A program made the position numbers and the translations under genes. The notes beneath the pieces were generated by a model. That model had not been told where the DNA came from, searched no databases, and worked only from the letters and a program-made list of their open reading frames with translations. Below, piece by piece: positions 42,998-52,897 of a stretch of DNA of 64,000 nt; the first letter of the stretch is position 1, and every line of letters starts with the position of its first letter. Source of the DNA: Thereva unica (Eukaryota; Arthropoda; Insecta; Diptera; Therevidae). Location: positions 87,882,543 through 87,946,542 of the forward strand of contig OX465281.1 of assembly GCA_949987705.1 (NCBI GenBank). Reading direction: 5' to 3'.

Positions 42998-45886
42998 CTA
43001 AAGTTTGTAGTTCCTTAGTTTGTAGTGTAGTTTATGTAGTTCCTCTGAGCTTAAAAATTTCTCCAGATTGGCGAGTTCTATAGATGATCGCTGGAATGTT
43101 TTAGCGTTATCTGAGTATATCACCGATGGAACACCCCGCGTAGCGATGAATCGCCGCAATCCTAAAAGACAACTGGAGGTTGCACATGTAAACAGCCTTA
43201 TGTATGTAACTTTATGATGTGGTTCACCCTTGGTATATAAGGGTCCGGCAAAATCAATTCCCGTTACATCAAAGGGTGTAAAAAGTCTAAGCAGATCTCG
43301 TGGAAGCGGTGCGAATGGCAAAGTTGCGGCTTTATCCTTTTGTCTTTTGTAAAAGGTGCATTCTTGAGGTGTCCAGTATTTATGTCTTAATCTGGTAAGC
43401 GTTAGGGAAATTCCGCCATGTAAAGTCCTTAGATGCATGTCTCTCACAATCAGCATTGTAATATATGATTTCTTGGGCAGGATGATGGGATTCGGCTCGT
43501 TAATTTCGTTGGTTGCAAACTATAATCTTCCGCCAACACGTAAGTAGCCGTCTACTAAAATAGGACCCAGCTCATATAAGTAGGAATTGGAAGGAATAAT
43601 TCTCTGATTGTCGTCCGTTGGGCGAATAAGACCCAATAGGACGCCGCTTTGTCTATTTCAAGGGGATCTCACTCGGGCTCCCATTTCTTCATTAGTCGGT
43701 AACCAAAATGCATGACGTAGGCGGTAACTCTAATCAGCCGAATCCAATCGGCATGCAGTATGGGCTCGCTGCCCTTACCTGAATGGATGGGGGTCAATGA
43801 CATTGTATCTGGCAAATAGAGTCAAAGTATCCTCTCGTGATTTTCCAACTTCATCAGAAGGCCATTGGTCATCCTCCTTTGACAACCATTCAGGTCCAGT
43901 CAGCCATAGAGTAGACTTTGCTAAAGCCTTCGCGTGGATATCCCTAGTCACAAGGTCTGCAGGGTTTTGAGTTCCTGGACAATAATTCCAAAACTCATTC
44001 TTCGTCAGTGTTTGTATTTCCTGAACACGATGAGCGACATACTGTTTCCACCTTCTCTCATTGCCCAGTATCCAATACAGGGCTATTTTAGAGCCGGTCC
44101 ATAGGTAAATTCGATCTGACATTATCTAATTCCCCAATCGAGCAGCAATAAGATCTGCCGTAAGTTCCAATTTCGGTAATGTGAGCTCCTGCCTTTCCGG
44201 TTTTCAATGGGGCTATTCGACCCTTGGCGCATAGAAAGTTCACTGTGACGTCACCATTCTGTTTTAGAGTTCTTATGTAGGCTACCGTTCCATAAGCATA
44301 CAAACTGGCGTCCGAAAATAGATGTAGGTGTAATTTTGTTCTTACCGTTTTGGGTGTAACTGAACGTGGAATAATTACTTCGTCTAAATCAGTTTTTTCT
44401 GTGATGCAGGTAATCCATGTAGCGTAAAGATCATCTGGTAATCTTTCATCCCAGTCCAGTTTTCTTTTCCCTGCGGCTTGTAATAGGAGCTTTAAACGCA
44501 CCATCCAAGGACCCAGAATGCCTAAGAAGTCGTAAATTTTCGCTATCGTTTGTAAAACCTGTCCTTTTGTGATTATCGTAGTAGTCTTAATAGTAGCCAT
44601 AGTAGTATCCAGATCCACTGATAATTCGTCTGTGAGCAAATGCCAACGTAAACCCAATACTTTATGTTGCTCCGGCGGTCGTTCTTGGCCTGTAAGTTGG
44701 CAATGAATAAACGGATCGTTTGACTTCCACTTACGCAAGCTCATCGATGGTCGTTTCAGTATGTAGGTTGCATCCTGATACAAATTCTCGGCCTCCGCCT
44801 TGGTATCAGTAGTAAGCACAAGGTCGTTCATGTAAAAACTCGTTCTTAACGCTTTAGTCGATTCAACAAAGAGCTCATTGGCCTCGTCTAGTGCTTTTCG
44901 TATGATTGCTCCTAATAAATAAGGGCTGCAGCTTACCTAGAATGTAACTCTCGTAATGCGCTAAGTTTGGGGGAAGGATTTCTGTTATTCTATTAGCGAA
45001 CCACAAAAATCTATAACTATCTCGATCTTTGGGGCTAAGAAGAACTTGAAGAAAAGCCTTCTCAATATCGGCCACTATTCCTATCTTACCGGAGCGAAAA
45101 TTTAGTAGAATTGCTAAAACTTCAGGCAACAAATTAGGTCCTCCTCTAAGTGTTCAAACAGTTCGCAGTATGCGCCGATGCGTCAAAGACAATGCGCAAT
45201 TTAGTTGTCTCCTTGTCTTCTCTGTATACACCTGGATGAGGCAAGTAGAATAAATGGTTTGGGGTGTCTGAAGTCACATTAGCCCTTTCTGCGAAACCTT
45301 CTGTAAAATCTCATTAAACGCAGCATCATATCGATTAAGTTTGCCGGTGGCACCCAATTTTCTAATCAGTGACTTCATTCATTGCATGGCTCCAGCCCAG
45401 TTATCGCCCAGTACACTATTTTCTTCCTTCCAAAGAAGTGATGCTTCATACCTACACCTTTTAATTTTATAAACGAATCTCAGTTTAACCTATCTGCTTC
45501 GCTAATATTATTGGATATTCCCAAGGTCTCCAATTGCCAAAAATTCGTTACATGGTCGTCACATACACAAATACTAAGGGGAGCTACATAATTTAAATTC
45601 AATATATCCGGTGATGTTGGGGTGGGACCTTGCAGCGTCCAACCAAGAATAGTGTTTATAGTTGTCAACCTGTCTATGAGTCGTTTGGTTTCTCCAGTTA
45701 CCAACTGCCAATAGTAGTCCACCCCTACTAGCACGCCAATACCTTCTTCAGGCTGCTCTCCTAGTACCCGTGCATCTGCAAGAGCTAGATTTCTGAAATA
45801 TATATCATTAGAATTTGGAACTGTAAAAAAAAAATCTAAATTTTTTTCCACTATTGAAGCGTTATCCACTTTTAATGTACTGACTG
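42998..45886 (-). pseudogene. BEL/Pao pol: protease end, RT, RNase H, integrase
   Basis: Fragments in shifting frames: 45,869-45,480 (LGEQPEEGIGVLVGVDYYWQ, the BEL-specific segment after the protease), 45,480-44,875 (RT with GKIGIVADIEKAFLQVLLSP and RDSYRFLWF) and 44,831-44,088 (palm to connection). RNase H follows (HLFSDASLYAYGTVAYI, 44,122-43,775), with NYCPGTQNPADLVTRDI and GPEWLSKE. Integrase is 43,456-42,998 (MHLRTLHGGISLTLTRLRHK, FDVTGIDFAGPLYTKG, RGVPSVIYSDNAKTF). The catalytic YVDD/YMDD box reads YMND at about 44,826-44,837. Integrase has internal deletions and lacks the final Glu region. Frameshifts occur near 45,480, 45,140, 44,870 and 43,770. Clearly dead. Confidence 0.85.
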
Positions 45887-46399
45887 CCCGACAAATCTAT
45901 TGCTATAATTTACTTAAATTTGCATATAAAAATTTAAGGCTATTTCCTGTGCACTGCTTAGGCTACCAAACCAGGAGACAATTAATACGCCCACTTGCAA
46001 TACGAAAATGCAGAAAAGTGGTATCTCAAAGACACCCCAGTTACTTAGGCCCGATGATGTATAATGAACTCTCTATTGATATAAGGCAATCATTGAACGA
46101 ATCCAGTTATAAAAGTATCCTTAAGTATGTTATCCGAAGAAACAGTCATGAACTTTTAAAATATTTATGTTAGGCAAATCAATTTTATGTCAATTGTTAT
46201 AATATCAATAATACACCACTTAATTTTAAAATTAGAAAATAGAACTTACTGCACCTAGATAAAAGAAATTCCAAGAAATTAAGACTGCTAGGGCTCTCAC
46301 ACACAAGTTTTCTTATGTGAGGGCTAACTTAGACCATAGTTTGTAAATTAAATCATTATGTAGGTACATATTTTTATAAGTTGCAAAAAAAAAAAAAAA
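45887..46399 (+). mobile_element. 5'-truncated LINE 3' fragment with poly(A)
   Basis: The frame 45,949-46,173 ends a non-LTR retrotransposon protein: RQLIRPLAIRKCRKVVSQRH, GPMMYNELSIDIRQSLN, then YKSILKYVIRRN. A 3' untranslated region with a hairpin-forming GGGCTCTCACACA...TATGTGAGGGCT and a 15 bp A run (about 46,385-46,399) follows. GTAC occurs at both borders (45,888 and 46,400). It lies within the BEL protease region on the opposite strand. Confidence 0.75.
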
Positions 46400-46650
46400 G
46401 TACATCAGCGAAAATCTCTGGCACTTTGAGCGACTCTATAACTATGTTGCGGTCAGGGGCGGATTAACGCACAGGCGTAGCAGGCAGTGGCAGCAAATTT
46501 TGAAAGGCGGCAAAAATTTGGAATGCATTTTTTAGGGGAATGAAAAAATATTTTTTAATCTCTGTGGTGTAATTTTTTTTTTTTTTTGACGTGACAACGT
46601 CTATTAAAACGATGAACGCCGGCTGCATGCACGAAAAATGATGACTCATT

Positions 46651-47153
46651 TGTTGTAAAGCCCTACATATACATATACTTGCACATGTGTAATTAAACTT
46701 TTCCATTGTCCTATCCCAAATATCCCTAAAGTTTATTAAACTTAATGCAACTGAGATTCAATTGCACTTCCTGCAATACTGTTTAATCAACATTTTATTA
46801 TTTAATTAAATTTCATTTCAAACATCAAATCATTCTGATTTGATTAAAAGTTGCTTATTAAGACTTCCATTTCATTTAATTGTCACGTACAAGATCTCAC
46901 ATTTCAATTACACATTCATTTAATTTGTCTTTAATTCAATTGCGCATGGAAGATATCATGTTTCAGATTCCATATTCTTTTCCCAAAACTCCCGTGGACG
47001 CTCAAAACATAACCATCGTTCAGCAGTCAGTTTTTAGGTCTCGAGTTGGTCGCCGGTCTCCGCTTTTAAAAAATTTAACTAAGTTTATAATAAAGTAAAA
47101 AGTTAATTTAGAAGTTGCGGTGTTTTAATTTTGCCCTCACAAGCCACACAATA
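46651..47153 (+). repeat. 5' LTR of errantivirus 1
   Basis: The LTR is 503 bp, AT-rich, and identical to 54,826-55,328 by eye. It would hold the promoter and polyadenylation signals. It contains a chance 72-codon frame that is repeated in the 3' LTR. Confidence 0.95.
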
Positions 47154-47160
47154 TAAAAAT

Positions 47161-47178
47161 TGGTGTCAGATGTGGGGT
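47161..47178 (+). other. Primer-binding site of errantivirus 1
   Basis: TGGTGTCAGATGTGGGG lies seven bases after the LTR. It begins with TGG, complementary to a tRNA CCA end. From memory it is closest to the 3' end of insect tRNA-Leu, with mismatches. The second errantivirus has TGGTGTCAGGTGTG in the same place. Confidence 0.65.
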
Positions 47179-47772
47179 GGCTATTAAGTGCGAAAGAAAA
47201 AGGGTTTCGTAAAAGTGAGAGTTTGGCAAATGTAAATTTTCCTTTTTGAGACGACGACGCAAGCAATTTAGAAGACCAGAGCTGGCTCACCTGGAAATCA
47301 AGAAGAAAATTTTATTTGGAAGATCTTATCTGGAGGAAAGTTCTAAAGAAGAAAAATTTTGACTGGAGGAAATATTTGGACTAGCAATTTTAAACAAAAG
47401 CTAAGTTAAACGGTACCTTTTACTTATTGAATTGAAATTTTTATTTTAGTTATTTTGAATCTTTCTTTTTATAGTCTTTTTAGAATTAAATTAAATATTA
47501 TAAAAAAATTTTTTTTTTCTCCTCGCTATAATTTTTAAAGTTTTTTGATTAATAAATAACATTTTATTGTTTTTTTTATATATTTTTAATAATTTCAATC
47601 TGGTGTAAATTCTGTGTTCAGTGATCTGTGCGAACTCAAAATCAATCATCTTAGGTTCTAATTTAAATAACTCAACTGTGTGACGTGGAAATTGTGCTTC
47701 CTACGTATAAGATAAATATTTTCCTTGTTTTTTATTCTCGGATTTGCGTGGAATCGTGACTATTAAGAATTT

Positions 47773-48729
47773 ATGCTCGAAAGTTGTAGTTCCAAAGAGC
47801 CGGTAAACGAATTATCTACCAATATGCCTGTGAAGTTCGATAAAGATTTTGCCTTGAAATTTATTCCCGAATTTGATGGGAATCGTGACCATTTACATCG
47901 TTTTTTGAGTTGCTGCGATATGATTGACGGTGACTATAGTGACACAGACTACGAATTATTTTTGAGCATTATTAAATGTAAATTAACTGGCCCGGCATAC
48001 AGTGTCGTTAAATATAAAAGTTTCGAAGATTGGAACGAACTAAAAAAGATTTTGCAAGAACAATTTCTGGAGCGACGAACACTTGCTCAGATTCAAACCG
48101 AATTGGTAAATAGCAAACAAAATTTTAGCGAAGACGTCAGATCTTTCGCAAATAAAATCGAGCGACTTTTAGCAGATTTAAATGATGCCTGCGTGGCAGT
48201 AGAGGGTGAAGGAGCTTCCAAAGTTATTGAAAGCCTTAACGGCAAAACAGCCCTAAAAGCTTTTGTAGATGGATTACAGAGTCCAATAAGACTTGTTATT
48301 AAAGCCAGTAGATTCGACAAACTTGCAGAAGCAGTCGAAGCAGCAGTGGAAGAGGAAAAATCGTCATATAAGACAAAACTTCCAACTAAATCGAATTTAA
48401 AATGCTCCTTTTGCCATAAAGTTGGTCATAGTGCAACAAACTGCTACTTAAAACTAAATCCAGGACCTTCTAAATTTCCAACCTTTTCCAAATTCGAAAT
48501 CAAAAAGGAACCTTCTCCATCATTTAGAGTGAGCGCGCTATTCTGTAGCTATTGTAAGAACCGTGGTCATCACATTAAGGATTGCCGAAAAAGGGCTTTT
48601 AATGAAAACAAACGGACTCAAACCTTTGCTAGTTCGGAACAATGTCCAAGTGGAGTGGACAAATTTTCGGAAAACTTCCACAGCACTGGTGCGAACGGAG
48701 GTCCCACCAGAGCAGAAAATTTGCAGTGA
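47773..48729 (+). CDS. gag: Gag of errantivirus 1
   Basis: A 318-residue polyprotein for the virus-like particle. After a short head, the capsid-like region (about residues 17-200) includes FDKDFALKFIPEFDGNRDHL and the RTLAQIQTELVNSKQNFSED segment. Two CCHC zinc knuckles follow at about 211-224 (CSFCHKVGHSATNC) and 258-271 (CSYCKNRGHHIKDC); these bind the RNA genome. It aligns closely with the Gag at 61,884. The start at 47,773 is the first Met; a second Met at 47,824 (MPVKFDKDF) is also conserved in the other element, so either could be used. The end overlaps pol by about 90 bp, with a slippery site just before the stop. Confidence 0.92.
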   Translation: MLESCSSKEPVNELSTNMPVKFDKDFALKFIPEFDGNRDHLHRFLSCCDMIDGDYSDTDYELFLSIIKCKLTGPAYSVVKYKSFEDWNELKKILQEQFLERRTLAQIQTELVNSKQNFSEDVRSFANKIERLLADLNDACVAVEGEGASKVIESLNGKTALKAFVDGLQSPIRLVIKASRFDKLAEAVEAAVEEEKSSYKTKLPTKSNLKCSFCHKVGHSATNCYLKLNPGPSKFPTFSKFEIKKEPSPSFRVSALFCSYCKNRGHHIKDCRKRAFNENKRTQTFASSEQCPSGVDKFSENFHSTGANGGPTRAENLQ

Positions 48730-51700
48730 ATTATTCTTTAAATCCCTCCAACAAAACTAATTCTAAAATACTACTAAATTCTAAAACTTTACCAAATTCT
48801 AAAACATTCCAAAATTCTACTACGAAAGTCTTAAAAAACATCTCGTCAATAAATATACAAAACTGTTATAAAGCAACACTTGAAGATATGAGCCTTCTTT
48901 ATAACCCTGAATTATTCCTAAATTCTTATGCTAAATCGTGTTCAAGCCATATCCCTAGTGTTAAATATACTGACAACTCCGACGAGTTCTATTCCAATTC
49001 TAATACTAATACTAATTTTCAACATTTTGAAATAAAGGAAGTTTATAATATTGTCTTAAAAAATTCTAAAAAGTATGATTCTATTTGTTTAACCACTAAT
49101 TCTGCCTTGGAGAACAAAGTTAAATTACTTGTAGATAGTGGCAGTGAAGTTTGCATATTGAAACTAAATAAGTTGATTCCTAGCCAAATTGTATATACAA
49201 ATTTTAAAGTGAAATTAAGAGGTATAGGTGACGATCTTAAAGAGACATTTGGTTTAAGCTATATTGAATTTAAATTTGATCATCAAACCATTTCTTATCC
49301 ATTTCATATCGTGACTAACGATTTTCCAATTCCAAATGACGGAATAATTGGCATTGATTTTCTCGACAAATTTGAAGTAAAGCTCGATTATGGTCCGAAA
49401 CAACTTTCTTTATTTCTTAACAATACATTACACATTTTAAATCTCGAACCATCTGTTTCCAAAATAATCATACCTCCTAGATCCGAATATATAGCGAGAG
49501 TGAAAACCGATAATAAATACGATTGTCTATGTATGGCTAAACAGCTAGAAAGCGGTTTACTTATTTCCAATAGTATCTCAACGCCAATAAATAATACTTG
49601 TGCTATTTCTGTCATAAATCCTAACGAACATGAGGTTGAGCTTGATACCAATGATGTTGAACTCTTAGACTTGTCTGAATATCAAATTTGTAGCATCCTT
49701 TCTGAAAATATTGACCATATTCTAGATTATGATCGTATTAAACGAGTTCAAAATGAGATTAGAACGTCTCATATGAATACTGAACAGCGTGAACAGATCC
49801 TAAGCCTTTGCACTAGTTATAATGACTTATTCTATCTTAAAGGAGATAAACTTTCTCATACCAAAGCTATTCAACATCATATTCCGACTCCTGGTGCGCA
49901 ACCAATACATGTTAAGCCTTACCGATTACCGGAGGCACAAAAGGCTGAAGTTAACGACCAAGTAACGCAGATGCTAACCGACAAAATTATACAAGAATCT
50001 AAAAGTCCTTGGAACTTCCCTTTGATCGTTGTTCCCAAAAAACCCGATATTCATGGGAACAAGAAGTGGCGCATTGTAGTTGACTTTAGGAAACTCAATG
50101 AAGTTACTGTTGGTGATGCTTACCCGTTACCTAACATCACCGAAATACTCGATCAATTAAGTAACTCAAAATTTTTTTCAACTCTTGATTTGGCTAATGG
50201 GTTCCACCAGATCGAGGTTAACCCAGATGATAGAGAAAAGGCAGCCTTCTCCACGCCACTAGGTCACTACGAATACATTCGCATGCCATATGGTTTAAAA
50301 GGTGCACCCGCCTCATTCCAGCGCCTAATGAATAATGTTCTTTCTGGTCTACAAGGATCAAAAGTATTCGTTTATATGGACGACGTAGTGATTTACGGAA
50401 AAACCCTTAAAGAGCATAACGACAAACTCAAGGAAGTTTTCGATCGTTTGCGGCTGAATAACCTTAAACTTCAACCTGATAAATGTGAATTTCTCAGACC
50501 AGAACTAACCTATCTTGGTCACGTCATTAGTGAAAACGGTATTTCACCAGATCCGAATAAGGTTGAATGTGTCAAAAATTTCTCAGTACCTAAATCACCA
50601 AAGGAAATAAAAATGTTTTTAGGACTAGCTGGCTATTATCGGCGATTCATCAAAAATTTTGCTCAAATTTCCAAGCCCTTAACAGAGCTACTGAAAAAGA
50701 ATATGCCATTTAATTGGTCTCCCAAATGTACAGAGTCTTTTAATATTTTAAAGGAAAGCCTTATCAGTCCGCCCTTGCTGCAATACCCAGATTTTTCTAA
50801 GGAGTTCATCCTAACTACCGATGCCAGTGGACAAGCAATCGGTTCTATACTATCCCAAGGCGAAATTGGATGCGACTTACCGATCGCTTATGCTTCCAGA
50901 ACCTTAGGAAAGAGCGAACTCAATTATTCTACCTTAGACAAAGAGCTTCTAGCTATTGTTTGGTCAGTGCAACATTTCAGGCCTTATCTATTTGGAAAAC
51001 GTTTCAAAATTTACACTGATCATAAACCCTTGATTTATTTACACAACTGTAAAGATCCAAGTTCCCGAATGATGCGTTGGAAGCTGAAGTTAGAGGAATT
51101 CGACTTCGAAATTATATATAAAAAGGGCGATTCTAACACAAATGCAGATTGCCTCAGCCGAATTTACAAAATGACCTTAAGATCTGACATGAAAAACCCA
51201 AAAGTTTCAAAATCCTATTCTGAAGGCAACGACTTTGATGACAACCTTAACAATAATAATAATAATAATCATTTTAAGCCAATACTAGATCCGCAATCCT
51301 ACGACAATTTCTTAGATTCATTTAATAAAGGTGTAATCCTAAACAAAAATGTTCACGACTCTTCAGATAGATTACCTAAAGACAAGAACACAACTATAGG
51401 AATTTTTGTTAGTAAGGAACTCAATTTAGATGAAAATTCAAAAGCTCTAGTGGAAGAGATGGGAAATTTGACCGCTTTGAATAATTTAAACACCCAAAGT
51501 TTGAATGAGCATAGCGTTGTACCATTAATTGAAAACGATAATATTTTACTCTTAATTACAAATGCTACTTGTACCAAATCCGATTATATGGATCTTTTCC
51601 AAACCTTGAAATCCTTAAAAGTTTATCTAAGTGAGCATAATATCAATTCCATAAGTCTAACCAATCCCACTAAAAATTTGTCGTACAAGCATTTAAGATT

Positions 51701-52844
51701 TAACTTTATCCGTGCTATGGTTAAACACATCTTTCTTGACTCAGAAATTGTTATAACTTTCTACCACAATACTCTAAATTCGAATTTAACTAAAGACGAA
51801 ATCGCTAGACTATTACATGAATATCATACCAATCCTACCGGAGGACACAATGGTGTCAACCGTACTTATAAACGTATAAAACAGTACTACAAATGGAAAG
51901 ACATGTATAAAGATATTAAACGATTCATAAATAACTGCGAAGCCTGTAAGAAAAACAAAGTTTTTAGATATACCCGCGAACCTATGGTCATTACTTCTAC
52001 AGCCAGTGAAGCTTTCGAAAAAATTTCTATGGATATTGTCGGCCCCCTTCCTGTTACGGAAAGAGGAAACAGACACCTTTTGACATTCATAGACGATCTC
52101 ACCAAATATTCAGATGCTATACCGATTCCTAACCAGGAAGCGAACGTGATAGCTGAAAAGGTGGTTACCGAAATTATTTTCCGATATGGAACTCCAAAAG
52201 TTATTTTAACTGACCAAGGTCAAAATTTCGTCGGACAAATTTTCAAACAAATGTGCAAACTTCTTAAAATAAACAAAATACAGACTACTGCTTATAGACC
52301 CCAATCGAATGGTTCTTGTGAACGAAACCATCGAAGTCTCACAGAGTATCTAAGATGCTTTGTAAACCGGTCACAAAATGACTGGGATACTTGGATAAAG
52401 TATGCAGTGTTCGTCAATAATACAACTCCCAACACATCCACAGGCTACACGCCTTTCGAATTATTATTTGGTAGAAAGGTTGAACTTCCATCTACATTTT
52501 CTCGTTCTCCTGAGACACTTTACAACTATGATATTTACATCAACGAACTAAAATCAAGGTTGCAACATGTAAATCAAGTCGCAAGAGAACACATCATTAA
52601 AAATAAAGAACTGTCGAAAGCTCAGTATGATAAGCAACTAAATCAGTCTTGTTTTAAGGTTGATGATTTAGTGTTACTTAAGGACTCAGGTACTTCAAAG
52701 GGCAAATGTAAAAAGCTATCGCCAGTATGGCTTGGTCCATATAAAGTCTTGTCCACAGAAGGCGTCAATACTATTATACTAATTAAGAATAAATCAGTAA
52801 AAGTTCATAATAATCGCCTCATTCTATATCCTTCAAAACTTTGA
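48642..52844 (+). CDS. pol: Pol polyprotein of errantivirus 1 (protease, RT, RNase H, integrase)
   Basis: The open frame is 1,400 codons. The true product probably starts by -1 frameshift near 48,720, so the listed Met is only the first in frame. Order: aspartic protease (LLVDSGSEVCIL, about residue 163); RT with WRIVVDFRKLNEVTVGDAYP, LDLANGFHQIEV and catalytic YMDD at 578-581; RNase H with LTTDASGQAIGS (about 725) and YTDHKPLIYLHN; a linker with an Asn run. Integrase follows, with the HHCC finger (HEYHTNPTGGHN ... CEACKKNK, about 1,057-1,105) and catalytic Asp, Asp, Glu in SMDIVGPLP, LTDQGQNFVG and SNGSCERNHRSL. A GPY/F-type tail (LSPVWLGPYKVLS) ends it. All catalytic residues are present, so the enzyme set appears functional. 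Confidence 0.95.
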   Translation: MSKWSGQIFGKLPQHWCERRSHQSRKFAVNYSLNPSNKTNSKILLNSKTLPNSKTFQNSTTKVLKNISSINIQNCYKATLEDMSLLYNPELFLNSYAKSCSSHIPSVKYTDNSDEFYSNSNTNTNFQHFEIKEVYNIVLKNSKKYDSICLTTNSALENKVKLLVDSGSEVCILKLNKLIPSQIVYTNFKVKLRGIGDDLKETFGLSYIEFKFDHQTISYPFHIVTNDFPIPNDGIIGIDFLDKFEVKLDYGPKQLSLFLNNTLHILNLEPSVSKIIIPPRSEYIARVKTDNKYDCLCMAKQLESGLLISNSISTPINNTCAISVINPNEHEVELDTNDVELLDLSEYQICSILSENIDHILDYDRIKRVQNEIRTSHMNTEQREQILSLCTSYNDLFYLKGDKLSHTKAIQHHIPTPGAQPIHVKPYRLPEAQKAEVNDQVTQMLTDKIIQESKSPWNFPLIVVPKKPDIHGNKKWRIVVDFRKLNEVTVGDAYPLPNITEILDQLSNSKFFSTLDLANGFHQIEVNPDDREKAAFSTPLGHYEYIRMPYGLKGAPASFQRLMNNVLSGLQGSKVFVYMDDVVIYGKTLKEHNDKLKEVFDRLRLNNLKLQPDKCEFLRPELTYLGHVISENGISPDPNKVECVKNFSVPKSPKEIKMFLGLAGYYRRFIKNFAQISKPLTELLKKNMPFNWSPKCTESFNILKESLISPPLLQYPDFSKEFILTTDASGQAIGSILSQGEIGCDLPIAYASRTLGKSELNYSTLDKELLAIVWSVQHFRPYLFGKRFKIYTDHKPLIYLHNCKDPSSRMMRWKLKLEEFDFEIIYKKGDSNTNADCLSRIYKMTLRSDMKNPKVSKSYSEGNDFDDNLNNNNNNNHFKPILDPQSYDNFLDSFNKGVILNKNVHDSSDRLPKDKNTTIGIFVSKELNLDENSKALVEEMGNLTALNNLNTQSLNEHSVVPLIENDNILLLITNATCTKSDYMDLFQTLKSLKVYLSEHNINSISLTNPTKNLSYKHLRFNFIRAMVKHIFLDSEIVITFYHNTLNSNLTKDEIARLLHEYHTNPTGGHNGVNRTYKRIKQYYKWKDMYKDIKRFINNCEACKKNKVFRYTREPMVITSTASEAFEKISMDIVGPLPVTERGNRHLLTFIDDLTKYSDAIPIPNQEANVIAEKVVTEIIFRYGTPKVILTDQGQNFVGQIFKQMCKLLKINKIQTTAYRPQSNGSCERNHRSLTEYLRCFVNRSQNDWDTWIKYAVFVNNTTPNTSTGYTPFELLFGRKVELPSTFSRSPETLYNYDIYINELKSRLQHVNQVAREHIIKNKELSKAQYDKQLNQSCFKVDDLVLLKDSGTSKGKCKKLSPVWLGPYKVLSTEGVNTIILIKNKSVKVHNNRLILYPSKL
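48717..48723 (+). promoter_or_regulatory. Probable -1 ribosomal frameshift site between gag and pol
   Basis: In the Gag frame the sequence reads GAA AAT TTG CAG TGA. The heptamer A-AAT-TTG fits the X-XXY-YYZ slippery rule exactly and lies two codons before the stop. A -1 slip here enters the long pol frame (KFAVNYSLN). No strong downstream stem-loop was noted by eye. Confidence 0.65.
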
Positions 52845-52877
52845 GTCTACTAGTTGGCACACTCTAAATGCTTTGCA

Positions 52878-52888
52878 TTCTTTCTAGG
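52878..52888 (+). promoter_or_regulatory. Candidate env splice acceptor
   Basis: GCATTCTTTCTAG/G is a pyrimidine-rich acceptor with AG at 52,886-52,887, ten bases before the ATG at 52,898. Errantiviral env is made from a spliced subgenomic RNA, so this favours 52,898 over the upstream ATG at 52,868. Confidence 0.55.
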
Positions 52889-52897
52889 TCTAACAAA

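Noticed and set aside
46880..47098. 72-codon open frame, repeated at 55,055-55,273
   Set aside because: It lies inside both LTRs and is identical for that reason; no known LTR protein of this type.
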